Of a stretch of DNA of 64,000 bases, positions 52,593 to 60,946 are shown piece by piece. The notes below the pieces were generated by a model that saw only the letters and a program-made list of their open reading frames with translations, was not told where the DNA came from and searched no databases. Both the position numbers and the translations under genes were made by a program. The stretch comes from Streptomyces macrolidinus (lineage in GTDB: Bacteria > Actinomycetota > Actinomycetes > Streptomycetales > Streptomycetaceae), in contig NZ_JAMWMR010000001.1 of NCBI RefSeq assembly GCF_023887685.1, positions 396,642-460,641 of the forward strand. Direction: 5' to 3'. Numbering within the stretch: the stretch's first letter is position 1; each line of letters opens with the position of its first letter.

Positions 52593-52955
52593 TTACGCCT
52601 CCGGGTGCGCGTCGGGCGGTGTGACCCCGAGGTGATCGGTGATCGCCTGAAGCTGCTCCATCATCGCCACTTGGCCGGAGACCAGGGCGCCGAGAAGCTT
52701 GCCGTGCTCGGTCAGGGTCTTGGTGTGCGCCTCCAGCGCCTTGCTCTGCGCCTCCAGCGCCTTGCCGTGCTCCAGTTGCGTGTCACGCAGTGCCCGGATC
52801 AGTTGCATATCGGACCGACGCTGCACTTACAGTGCGGCCACGTCACGGTCGGAGCCCACGGCAAGGTTCTGCGTCGTGGTCTGCTGCTCCACGACCTGAC
52901 TCACCTGTGCCTCCAGCGCCTCGATGCGCCGCCGCAGCTCCTCGATCTCGCCCAT
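52593..52955 (-). pseudogene. Small coiled-coil protein gene split by an in-frame TAA
   Basis: From the ATG at 52955 (GGGTGG upstream) the frame encodes 42 residues (MGEIEELRRRIEALEAQVSQ and onward), then a TAA at 52827-52829. The same frame continues without a shift for another 77 residues of heptad-like sequence (ALRDTQLEHGKALEAQSKA), ending at 52593. A GTG directly after the stop could allow reinitiation. Related streptomycete proteins, as I recall them, are continuous coiled coils of about 120 residues. It is either a recent nonsense mutation or a two-part gene. Confidence 0.65.
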
Positions 52956-53258
52956 GCCACCCATCCTGCCTTACTCGGGGAGACTTCAGCGCCCCCGGCC
53001 ATCAGTCCGATGGTCCAACGAACTGAGTAACCAGGCGGTCACGGAACGAACTCAGAAAGTGGTCGCACGCCCCTCGTGGTGGCCTTGTGTCGTACTCCAC
53101 ACTGGATTCCGGTTCCTGAGTCCTCGGAGCGTGGCCGACCCGTGTACGGCGGGTCCGGCACCCCGCGGTTCCGCTCGACGACCACGGGATGCCCGGCGGC
53201 ATCCCCGACGTACCGCTGCCGCACGCCCCCCGCAGCGACATCCCTGGAGGTCGCCCCC

Positions 53259-54347
53259 GTGCAGACCCAGACCCTCACCCAGACCGACACCCCTGCGGAC
53301 GAGCCGGACGTGGAGAGCGACGTCCTTTCGGCCGTGCCCTCGCAGAGCCGGCCCGCGCACCACCCCGAGGCGGGGCCCGGCGCGGCCGTAGAGGCGCCCG
53401 AGCCCGTCGAATCGTTCCGCGGCGCCACCGACCCCGGCCCGTCCTCGGACCTGTTCCGCCAGTATCTGCGCGAGATCGGCCGCGTCCCCCTGCTCACGGC
53501 CGAGGAGGAGGTCGAACTCGCCCGCCGTGTCGAAGCCGGCCTGTTCGCCGAGGAGAAGCTCGGCAACACCCCCGACCTGGACACCCAACTCGCCCTGAAT
53601 CTCGACCGGTTGGTGGTCATGGGCCGGGTGGCCAAACGGCGGCTCATCGAGTCCAACCTGCGGCTCGTCGTCTCCGTCGCCAAGCGGTACGTCGGCCGCG
53701 GGCTGACCATGCTCGACCTGGTCCAGGAGGGCAACCTCGGCCTGATCAGGGCCGTCGAGAAGTTCGACTACGCCCGCGGGTACAAGTTCTCGACGTACGC
53801 GACCTGGTGGATCCGCCAGGCCATGTCGCGCGCCCTGGCCGACCAGGCGCGCACCATCCGCGTCCCGGTCCACGTCGTCGAGTTGATCAACCGGGTCGTG
53901 CGCGTCCAGCGCCGGATGCTCCAGGAGCGCGGCTACGAGCCGACACCCCAGGAGGTCGCCGCGCACCTCGGCCTGCCCGGCGAACGCGTCCGCGAGGTGC
54001 TGCGGCTCGCCCAGGAGCCGGTCTCGCTGCACGCGCCCGTGGGCGAGGAGGACGACGTGGCCCTCGGCGACCTCATCGAGGACGGCGACGCCGCGAGCCC
54101 GGTCGAGTCCGCCGCCTTCCTGCTGCTCAGGCAGCACCTGGACGCGGTCCTGTCCACCCTCGGCGAACGCGAGCGCAAGGTCGTACAGCTCCGGTACGGA
54201 CTGGTGGACGGCCGCCCCCGCACGCTGGAGGAGATAGGCCGCATCTTCGGCGTGACCCGTGAACGGATCCGCCAGATCGAGTCGAAGACCCTGAACAAGC
54301 TGCGGGACCACGCGTACGCGGAGCAGTTGCGGGGATATCTCGACTGA
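53259..54347 (+). CDS. Principal-like RNA polymerase sigma factor (group 2, HrdA type)
   Basis: 362 residues. After a divergent acidic head of about 70 residues come region 1.2 ([20 protein letters not shown]), region 2 with [15 protein letters not shown] and [19 protein letters not shown], region 3, and region 4 with [20 protein letters not shown]. The long region 1.1 of a primary sigma factor is absent, so it is a group 2 paralogue; position next to dnaG corresponds to hrdA (SCO2465) as I remember. The GTG at 53259 has GGAGG eight bases upstream. The 300 bp before it contain no other gene. Confidence 0.92.
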   Translation: MQTQTLTQTDTPADEPDVESDVLSAVPSQSRPAHHPEAGPGAAVEAPEPVESFRGATDPGPSSDLFRQYLREIGRVPLLTAEEEVELARRVEAGLFAEEKLGNTPDLDTQLALNLDRLVVMGRVAKRRLIESNLRLVVSVAKRYVGRGLTMLDLVQEGNLGLIRAVEKFDYARGYKFSTYATWWIRQAMSRALADQARTIRVPVHVVELINRVVRVQRRMLQERGYEPTPQEVAAHLGLPGERVREVLRLAQEPVSLHAPVGEEDDVALGDLIEDGDAASPVESAAFLLLRQHLDAVLSTLGERERKVVQLRYGLVDGRPRTLEEIGRIFGVTRERIRQIESKTLNKLRDHAYAEQLRGYLD

Positions 54348-54374
54348 CCCGCCCCTCGACCGGCCCCCGAACGA

Positions 54375-54409
54375 CCGGGGCCGGTGCTGGAGTTCAGCAC
54401 CGGCCCCGG
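54375..54409 (+). terminator. Bidirectional hairpin after the sigma factor gene
   Basis: Perfect 15-bp stem CCGGGGCCGGTGCTG / CAGCACCGGCCCCGG with a 5-nt loop, between convergent genes. Confidence 0.9.
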
Positions 54410-54426
54410 GCCCCGGGTGTCCGGCG

Positions 54427-56346
54427 TCAGTCGACCTCGGCCACCGCCTGCGCGAACTGCGCCTTGTACAGCCGCGCATACGCCCCGTCGGCCGTCAACA
54501 GCTCGCCGTGCGCGCCCTGTTCGACGATGGACCCGTTCTCCATCACTAGGATCGTGTCCGCGTCCCGGATCGTCGACAGCCGGTGCGCGATGACGAACGA
54601 CGTCCGCCCGTGCGCGAGTTTGGCCATCGCCTTCTGGATGAGCACCTCGGTACGGGTGTCGACCGAACTCGTCGCCTCGTCGAGCACCAGGATCACCGGG
54701 TCGGACAGGAACGCCCGCGCGATGGTGATGAGCTGCTTCTCACCCGCGCTGACCCCCGTGCCCTCGTCGTCGAGCACGGTGTCGTAGCCGTCCGGCAGCG
54801 TCCGGATGAACCGGTCCGCGTGCGCGGCCCGCGCCGCCTCCTCGATCTCGTCGCGCGTGACCTCGCGCCGGGCACCGTAGGCGATGTTCTCCGCGATCGT
54901 GCCCCCGAACAGCCAGGTGTCCTGGAGCACCATCCCGATCCCGGCCCGCAGCTCGTCCCGCGACATCTTGGCGATGTCGACACCGTCGAGCGTGATCCGG
55001 CCGCCGGTGACCTCGTAGAACCGCATCAGCAGGTTCACGAGCGTCGTCTTGCCCGCGCCCGTCGGGCCGACGATCGCGACCGTCTGCCCCGGTTCCACCT
55101 TCAGCGACAGGTCCTCGATGAGCGGCTTGTCGGGGTCGTAGCGGAACGACACGTTCTCCAGCGCGACCCGGCCACGCAACTCGTCGGGGCGCATCCCGGG
55201 CTCGGGGTCCGCCTCCTGCTCCTCGGCGTCCAGGAGTTCGAAGATCCGTTCCGCCGAAGCGACGCCCGACTGCACGAGGTTCGCCATCGACGCGACCTGC
55301 GTGAGCGGCATCGAGAACTGCCGCGAGTACTGGATGAAGGCCTGGACGTCACCGATGGACAGCGAGCCGGAGGCGACCCTGAGCCCACCGACGACCGCCA
55401 CCAGTACGTAGTTCAGGTTGGAGACGAACATCATCAGCGGCTGCATCACACCGCTGTTGAACTGCGCCTTGAACCCGGCCTCGTACAGCTTCTCGTTCTG
55501 CTCGGCGAACTGCCGCGCCGACTGTTCCTGGCGCCCGAACACCTTCACCAGCGTGTGCCCGGTGTACATCTCCTCGATGTGCGCGTTCAGCGCGCCGGTG
55601 GTGCTCCACTGCTGCACGAAGTGCGGCTGCGAGCGCTTGCCGACGCGCGTGGCCACGACGAAGGAGAGCGGCACGGTCACCAGCGCGACCAGGGCCAGCA
55701 GCCACGACACCCAGAACATCATCGCCAGCACGCCCACGATGGTCAGCAGCGAGTTGACGAGCTGCCCCAGCGACTGCTGCAGCGTCTGCCCGATGTTGTC
55801 GATGTCGTTGGTCGCGCGGCTGAGCACCTCACCGCGCTGCCGCTGGTCGAAGTACGACAGCGGCAGCCGCGACAGCTTCGCCTGCACGTCCTCGCGCAGC
55901 CGGTAGACCGTCTTGTTGATGGCCCGGTTGGAGAGCCGCGTGGAGACCGCCATCAGCAGCCCGGCCACCAGGAACGTCACCAGCGCCAGCAGCAGTACGT
56001 CCCCCACGGCACCGAAGTCGATGCCCTTGCCCGGCGTGAAGTCCGTCCCCGAGAGCATGTCGGCGACGCGGCCCTCGCCGCGCTTCCGCATGGCGTCGAG
56101 GACCTGCTCCTTGGACGCCCCCGAGGGCATCTGGCGGCCGATGATCCCGGCGAAGACCAGGTCGGTCGCCTTGCCGAGGATCTTCGGCCCGACCACGGAC
56201 AGGGCCACGCTCAGCACACCGCAGGCGACCATCCAGTACATCAAGGCGCGTTCGGGCTTGAACTGGGCGAGGAGCCGCTTCCCGGACCCCTTGAAGTCCA
56301 TCGAGCGCTGGTCGGGGCCGCCGGCCATCATGCGTCCCATGGCCAT
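54427..56346 (-). CDS. ABC exporter half-transporter, second subunit
   Basis: 639 residues: six membrane helices, then a nucleotide-binding domain with Walker A GPTGAGKTTL, Q-loop, Walker B VILVLDEATSSVD and H-loop AHRLSTI. The signature is degenerate: VSAGEKQLI instead of LSGGQ-like, still with the key Ser-Gly replaced only in part. About 60 extra residues sit between the first helices. It starts at the ATG overlapping the stop of the partner gene (TGATG) with GGAGG seven bases upstream, so the two form a coupled heterodimeric exporter of unknown substrate. Confidence 0.92.
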   Translation of the reverse strand: MAMGRMMAGGPDQRSMDFKGSGKRLLAQFKPERALMYWMVACGVLSVALSVVGPKILGKATDLVFAGIIGRQMPSGASKEQVLDAMRKRGEGRVADMLSGTDFTPGKGIDFGAVGDVLLLALVTFLVAGLLMAVSTRLSNRAINKTVYRLREDVQAKLSRLPLSYFDQRQRGEVLSRATNDIDNIGQTLQQSLGQLVNSLLTIVGVLAMMFWVSWLLALVALVTVPLSFVVATRVGKRSQPHFVQQWSTTGALNAHIEEMYTGHTLVKVFGRQEQSARQFAEQNEKLYEAGFKAQFNSGVMQPLMMFVSNLNYVLVAVVGGLRVASGSLSIGDVQAFIQYSRQFSMPLTQVASMANLVQSGVASAERIFELLDAEEQEADPEPGMRPDELRGRVALENVSFRYDPDKPLIEDLSLKVEPGQTVAIVGPTGAGKTTLVNLLMRFYEVTGGRITLDGVDIAKMSRDELRAGIGMVLQDTWLFGGTIAENIAYGARREVTRDEIEEAARAAHADRFIRTLPDGYDTVLDDEGTGVSAGEKQLITIARAFLSDPVILVLDEATSSVDTRTEVLIQKAMAKLAHGRTSFVIAHRLSTIRDADTILVMENGSIVEQGAHGELLTADGAYARLYKAQFAQAVAEVD

Positions 56347-58079
56347 CAGGCAGCCTCCGCTTCCGTGAGCTGGGAGAGCACGATCTCCCGGTAGGTCTCG
56401 TTGCTCGCCATCAGCTCGTGGTGGCTGCCGGTGCCGACGACCCGGCCCTCGTCCAGGACCACGATCCGGTCGGCGTCGCGGATGGTCGACACGCGCTGGG
56501 CGACGATCACCACGGTCGCCTCGGCGGTCTCCCGCCCCAGCGCCGCGCGCAGGGCCGCGTCCGTGGCGTAGTCGAGCGCGGAGAAGGAGTCGTCGAAGAG
56601 GTAGATCTCCGGGCGCTGCACCAGCGTGCGGGCGATGGAGAGCCGCTGCCGCTGCCCACCGGAGACATTGGTGCCGCCCTGCGCGATGGGGGAGTCGAGG
56701 CCGTCCTCCAGGGCCGTCACGAACTCCTTGGCCTGCGCCACCTCCAGCGCGTGCCACAACTCCTCGTCGGTGGCGTCCGGATTGCCGTACCGCAGATTGC
56801 TCGCGACCGTACCCGCGAACAGATACGGCTTCTGCGGGACGAGCCCGACCGTCCGCGCCAGCAGCCCGGGATCGATCTCCCGGACGTCGACGCCGTTCAC
56901 GAGCACCTCGCCGTCGGTGACGTCGAAGAGCCGGGGGATCAGCCCGAGCAGGGTCGACTTGCCGCTGCCGGTGGACCCGATGACCGCCGTGGTCTCGCCG
57001 GGCCGCGCCACCAGGTCGACGGCCTTGAGCACCGGCTCCTCGGCGCCCGGGTAGCCGAACCCGCCGCCGCGGATCTCCAGATGACCGTGGCGGCGCATCT
57101 CGACGACGGGCGCGGTGGGCGGCACGACGCTCGACTCGGTGCCGAGCACCTCCTGGACGCGCTCGGCGCACACCTCGGCGCGCGGCACCATCATGAACAT
57201 GAACGTGGCCATCATCACGGACATCACGATCTGCATGAGGTAGGCCAGGAAGGCGGTCAGATCGCCGATCTGCATCCCGCCGCTGTCGATACGGTGCGCG
57301 CCGAACCAGACCACGGCGATCGAGGAGAGGTTCACCACCGTCATCACCAGCGGGTACATCAGCGCCAGCGTGCGGCCGGTGCCGAGCGAGATCTCGGTGA
57401 GTTCGGTGTTCGCGCCCTTGAAGCGGTCCTTCTCGTACGCGTCCCGGACGAAGGCGCGGATGACGCGGTTGCCGGTGATCTGCTCGCGCAACACCCGGTT
57501 CACCGTGTCGAGACGGACCTGCATGGCGCGGAACAGCGGACGCAGCCGGCGCACGATCAGCGCCACGCAGATGCCGAGCACCGGGACCACCGCGACCAGC
57601 ACGCCGGACAGCGGGACGTCCAGACCGAGCGCGAGCACGATGCCGCCCACACACATGATGGGCGCCGACACCATCAGGGTGAACGTCATCAGGACGAGCA
57701 TCTGGATCTGCTGGACGTCGTTCGTGGTCCGGGTGATCAGCGACGGCGCCCCGAACCGGCCCACCTCACGGGCGGAGAAGGACTGGACGCGGTCGAAGAC
57801 GGCGGCCCGGACGTCCCGGCCGAGGGCCGACGCCGTCCGGGCGCCGTAGTAGACGGCGCCGATGTTGCACACTACCTGGCCCAGCGAGACGGCGATCATC
57901 AGGCCGCCGAAGGACAGGATGTAACCGGTGTCCCCCTTCACCACACCGTTGTCGATGATGTGCGCGTTGAGGGTGGGCAGATAGAGCGTGGCGCAGGTCT
58001 GCACGAACTGCAGCAGCACCAGCAGGCCGATGGGTTTCTTGTACGGGCCCAGATGGGCCCTCAGAAGTCGTATGAGCAC
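56346..58079 (-). CDS. ABC exporter half-transporter, first subunit
   Basis: About 577 residues from the GTG at 58079: six membrane helices (LLVLLQFVQTCATLYLPTL near the start) and a nucleotide-binding domain with Walker A GSTGSGKSTLLG, signature VSGGQRQRL, Walker B IYLFDDSFSALD and H-loop VAQRVSTI. The Walker B Glu is replaced by Ser (DDSFSALD), meaning this subunit probably carries a degenerate catalytic site. Heterodimeric exporters often have one such site. It is upstream of and coupled to its partner. Confidence 0.92.
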   Translation of the reverse strand: MLIRLLRAHLGPYKKPIGLLVLLQFVQTCATLYLPTLNAHIIDNGVVKGDTGYILSFGGLMIAVSLGQVVCNIGAVYYGARTASALGRDVRAAVFDRVQSFSAREVGRFGAPSLITRTTNDVQQIQMLVLMTFTLMVSAPIMCVGGIVLALGLDVPLSGVLVAVVPVLGICVALIVRRLRPLFRAMQVRLDTVNRVLREQITGNRVIRAFVRDAYEKDRFKGANTELTEISLGTGRTLALMYPLVMTVVNLSSIAVVWFGAHRIDSGGMQIGDLTAFLAYLMQIVMSVMMATFMFMMVPRAEVCAERVQEVLGTESSVVPPTAPVVEMRRHGHLEIRGGGFGYPGAEEPVLKAVDLVARPGETTAVIGSTGSGKSTLLGLIPRLFDVTDGEVLVNGVDVREIDPGLLARTVGLVPQKPYLFAGTVASNLRYGNPDATDEELWHALEVAQAKEFVTALEDGLDSPIAQGGTNVSGGQRQRLSIARTLVQRPEIYLFDDSFSALDYATDAALRAALGRETAEATVVIVAQRVSTIRDADRIVVLDEGRVVGTGSHHELMASNETYREIVLSQLTEAEAA

Positions 58080-58189
58080 GCGGGATCTCTCGGAGTCGTC
58101 GGCGGACCGGGGTGGTCGGGATGCACCACCCCCTATCGTCGAACACTCCACCGGCGTTACCTCAACCGATTAACCCGACGAGCGGCGTG

Positions 58190-59644
58190 TTACGGCCGGA
58201 ACGCGCCCGGGTGGGTCTGCTCGCGCACCGAGACGTACTGCTGACGCACGGCCTGGCCCACCGCCAGCTCCTCGCCCGGCTCCAGGACCTGGGCGACCGC
58301 GCCCTGCCAGGCGGGCGGGGTGTGGGGGTCGAGGGTGCCCTGGGACACACCGAGCGCCCAGGCCGCCTGCCGGGCCGCGCCGATCGCCGCGTAGTCGGCG
58401 GGCTGCACCACCACGACCTGTACGCCGAACAGCGCGGGAGCCACCGCCTGCACGGCCGGCAGCTCCGCCGCGGCGCCCAGCAGGAAGATCCGCCGTACGT
58501 CGACCCCACGGCCGCGCAGGACGTCCAGCGCGTCCGCGAGCCCGCACAGCATGCCCTCGAACGCGGCCCGCGCCAGATGCTCGGGCTTCATCGACTCGCG
58601 CCGCAGACCCGTCAGGGTGCCCGCGGTGTGCGGCAGGCTGGGCGTCCGCTCGCCCTCCAGATACGGGAGCATGACGAGCCCGTGCGAGCCCGGCGTCGAC
58701 TTCATCGCGAGGTCGGACAGCGACCGCAGATCGGGAACGCCGAGCAGCTCGGCGGTGCCGCGCAGGGCGCGCACGGCGTTGAGCGTGGTCACCACCGGCA
58801 GATGCATGCCCGTCGCATCCGCGAGCGAGGTGATCATCCCGGTCGAGTCCACGAGCGCCTCGGGGTGCACCGCCATCACCGACCCGGAGGCACCGAGCGA
58901 GACGACCGCGTCGCCGGGCCCGATGCCGAGCCCCAGGGCGGCGGCCATGGTCTCGCCGGTGCCCGCGGAGATCAGCAGCCCCTCCGGCGTCGTCCCCGCC
59001 GCCTCGGACGGGCCGATCACCTCGGGCAGCACGGCCTGGTGACCGAGCGCCAGCTCGACGAGGTCGGTGCGGTAGGCGCCGGTCGCGGCCGACCAGTACC
59101 CGGTCCCCGAGGCGCCGCCGCGGTCGGTGGTCCTGCGTGTGGGCCGCCCCAGGAGCTGCCACACCAGCCAGTCATGGGCCTGCAGCAGCAGGGCGGTGCG
59201 CTGCGCGTTGTCGGGTTCGGTCCGCGCGAGCCAGCGCAGCTTGGTCACGGGCTGCGCGGCCTGCGGCACACACCCGACGGCCTCGGCCCAGGCCTGCCGC
59301 CCGCCGAGACCGTCCACGAGATCGGCCCCGGCGACCTGCGCCCGCCGGTCACCGCCGACCAGCGCGGGCCGCACCGTGGCGCCCTGGGCGTCGAGCGGGA
59401 CTAGGGCGTTCGGCTGCGCGGAGACCCCGATGGCCTGCACGCCTTCCAGCAGGCCGCCGGCCGCCGCCTCGCCGAGGGACAGCAGCCAGGCCTGCGGATC
59501 CACGTCGGAGGGGCGGCCTCCGCCTTCGGGGCGCTCCACCGGATGCGGTGCATAGCCTTGCCGCAACACGGCCCCCGTGTCCGCGTCACAGACGACGATA
59601 CGAGTGAAATCGGGCGAACTGTCCAACCCGGCGACTATCCCCAT
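58190..59644 (-). CDS. FGGY-family carbohydrate kinase (xylulokinase-like)
   Basis: 484 residues of the FGGY/actin-like ATPase fold. It begins MGIVAGLDSSPDFTRIVVCD (phosphate 1) and has VVSLGASGSVMA and the FGGY-type C-terminal signature region FLLGAAAELPAVQAVAPALF. The closest functional label is xylulokinase, which phosphorylates D-xylulose, but no xylose genes are nearby, so the sugar is not certain. A -10-like hexamer lies seven bases upstream of the ATG. Confidence 0.88.
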   Translation of the reverse strand: MGIVAGLDSSPDFTRIVVCDADTGAVLRQGYAPHPVERPEGGGRPSDVDPQAWLLSLGEAAAGGLLEGVQAIGVSAQPNALVPLDAQGATVRPALVGGDRRAQVAGADLVDGLGGRQAWAEAVGCVPQAAQPVTKLRWLARTEPDNAQRTALLLQAHDWLVWQLLGRPTRRTTDRGGASGTGYWSAATGAYRTDLVELALGHQAVLPEVIGPSEAAGTTPEGLLISAGTGETMAAALGLGIGPGDAVVSLGASGSVMAVHPEALVDSTGMITSLADATGMHLPVVTTLNAVRALRGTAELLGVPDLRSLSDLAMKSTPGSHGLVMLPYLEGERTPSLPHTAGTLTGLRRESMKPEHLARAAFEGMLCGLADALDVLRGRGVDVRRIFLLGAAAELPAVQAVAPALFGVQVVVVQPADYAAIGAARQAAWALGVSQGTLDPHTPPAWQGAVAQVLEPGEELAVGQAVRQQYVSVREQTHPGAFRP

Positions 59645-59651
59645 GGCGGAA

Positions 59652-59657
59652 ATTCTG
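59652..59657 (-). promoter_or_regulatory. -10-like hexamer, probable leaderless promoter of the FGGY kinase
   Basis: On the minus strand CAGAAT ends seven bases before the ATG at 59644. No ribosome site is present. Confidence 0.4.
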
Positions 59658-59713
59658 CCGTACCGACGGGGGTGTGCGTGCCGCGCCCGGGGCTACGGGC
59701 AGGCCCGCGGTGG

Positions 59714-60013
59714 TCAGCCGGTGCTCGTACCCCAGTCGTCCTCGCCGACGCCCTTCGTACGCCGCTCGCGCAGGGAGCGCACCCGGGCCGCGATCGAGTC
59801 GGGCACATGGGTCTTGCCGCTCACCGCGTGATAGGCCCGGCCCGCGTAGTCGCGGCCCTGCTGGGCGGCGGATTCGGCGGTGTTGCGCACCGCGGGGTTC
59901 TGCGCGACCTGACGAGCGGACTTCTTCATCTGCTCGTACCGCTCGCGCCCGGCCCGCGTGCCCAGTACATAGCCGAGAGCCACCCCGGCGAAGAACGTGA
60001 GCCGATAGCGCAT
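59714..60013 (-). CDS. YtxH-domain membrane protein
   Basis: 99 residues with one N-terminal membrane helix containing the YtxH hallmark FFAGVALGYVLGTRAGRERY, followed by an amphipathic helical tail (QMKKSARQVAQNPAVRNTAE). YtxH proteins are associated with general stress responses in Firmicutes; the role here is unknown. ATG at 60013 with GGAAGG nine bases upstream; a GTG three codons before it is less well spaced. Confidence 0.85.
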   Translation of the reverse strand: MRYRLTFFAGVALGYVLGTRAGRERYEQMKKSARQVAQNPAVRNTAESAAQQGRDYAGRAYHAVSGKTHVPDSIAARVRSLRERRTKGVGEDDWGTSTG

Positions 60014-60178
60014 GGCGGTCACCCTTCCCTAGCTTCTGCGTCGTCCCCCGTGGGGCATCGATCGCGGGGGGATACCGATTGGCGGAGCACCCCCCTGCTT
60101 GCGCTAATGTATGTGTCGCAGCGAGCGAGCGCCCCCTGGCAGATGCCGAGGGAGGTACGTTCGATGCGAACGAGGCAT

Positions 60179-60251
60179 TCCTCCGTAGCTCAATTGGCAG
60201 AGCAGCCGGCTGTTAACCGGCAGGTTACTGGTTCGAGTCCAGTCGGGGGAG
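60179..60251 (+). tRNA. tRNA-Asn (anticodon GTT), copy 1
   Basis: 73 nt with acceptor arms TCCTCCG / CGGGGGA, D-loop AATTGGCAGA, anticodon loop CTGTTAA and T-arm CTGGTTCGAGTCCAG. CCA is not encoded. Confidence 0.96.
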
Positions 60252-60256
60252 CTCGG

Positions 60257-60329
60257 TCCTCCGTAGCTCAATTGGCAGAGCAGCCGGCTGTTAACCGGCA
60301 GGTTACTGGTTCGAGTCCAGTCGGGGGAG
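60257..60329 (+). tRNA. tRNA-Asn (anticodon GTT), copy 2
   Basis: Identical to copy 1 and only 5 nt downstream: a tandem gene duplication, certainly co-transcribed. Confidence 0.96.
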
Positions 60330-60341
60330 CCCAGATGGATC

Positions 60342-60364
60342 AGGACCCCACAGGGGTCCTTTTT
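60342..60364 (+). terminator. Intrinsic terminator after the tRNA-Asn pair
   Basis: AGGACCCC-ACA-GGGGTCCT followed directly by TTTT: a textbook stem plus T-run, uncommon in this GC-rich window. Confidence 0.92.
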
Positions 60365-60497
60365 CATGCCCGCAGGAACCACCGCACGCGCTGCGGAGTC
60401 CTCAAGGTCAGATGAAGCCGACCATCCGAAGCAGGAGATCGTATGAGCGGCTATGCTGCGGCAGACGGCGCGCACACTTGTGCGCGACGCGCCGTAC

Positions 60498-60571
60498 GGG
60501 GCGGTAGCTCAGCCGGTTAGAGCAGCGGACTCATAATCCGTCGGCCGTGGGTTCGAGTCCCACCCGCCCCA
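60498..60571 (+). tRNA. tRNA with CAT anticodon (Ile2 or elongator Met)
   Basis: 74 nt: acceptor GGGGCGG / CCGCCCC, anticodon loop CTCATAA, T-arm GTGGGTTCGAGTCCCAC. The AGAGCAG...TCGGCCG context resembles tRNA-Ile2, whose C34 becomes lysidine, more than elongator Met, but I cannot settle it by eye. Its 3' end faces the integrase relic, so it probably served as attachment site. Confidence 0.9.
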
Positions 60572-60577
60572 CCGCGC

Positions 60578-60690
60578 GGTTCCCCTGCGGAACCGTTTCT
60601 ACCTGCGGTGACGTGAGAACCGGGGCCGCCACTCCACAGGGGCGGCCCCCGTTCATTCGTTCAGACCAGGATCGAGTGGCCTTACAGTGG
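60578..60690 (+). repeat. 113-bp inverted repeat, left copy
   Basis: Aligns without gaps to the reverse complement of 62877-62989 at about 84% identity (18 mismatches counted by hand). It begins seven bases after the tRNA and contains the hairpin at 60617-60654. Confidence 0.85.
60617..60654 (+). terminator. Hairpin after the CAT tRNA, inside the left inverted repeat
   Basis: GAAC-C-GGGGCCGCC pairs with GGCGGCCCC-C-GTTC around a 10-nt loop. It probably terminates both the tRNA and the integrase transcripts. Confidence 0.75.
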
Positions 60691-60721
60691 CCCGGACGGC
60701 CTTGCTGTGGCCAACAGACGG

Positions 60722-60946
60722 TCACGCCTTCTTGAGCTGCTTCGGTCGTCGCTTGCCCCCGGCCCGGCCATCGGAGGGCGCGGGCAGAGGGCGCCACTGG
60801 GTCACGTCCAGATCCTTCGGCCGGGCGATGGTGAAGCGGAGCAGGGCGTTGTGCGGACGCAGCTCCTCCGGGTAGTGGTCGCTCAAGTTCTCGATGCGCA
60901 TCGCATCCCACCCACGGTCGGCGCAGTGCTCGCGAATCCATTGCAA
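60722..60946 (-). CDS. Small ORF overlapping the integrase 3' end
   Basis: 74 residues from a TTG, acidic-aromatic then basic at the end (RAGGKRRPKQLKKA). The same frame stays open further upstream inside the integrase gene. I do not recognise it. Pro-Lys-rich endings like this occur in proteins of integrative elements. Coding status is uncertain. Confidence 0.4.
   Translation of the reverse strand: MQWIREHCADRGWDAMRIENLSDHYPEELRPHNALLRFTIARPKDLDVTQWRPLPAPSDGRAGGKRRPKQLKKA

Noticed and set aside
54427..57654. A single 1075-residue protein in place of one ABC half-transporter
   Set aside because: The first 430 residues are an out-of-frame reading of the partner ABC gene; the real start is the ATG at 56346 with GGAGG and TGATG coupling.
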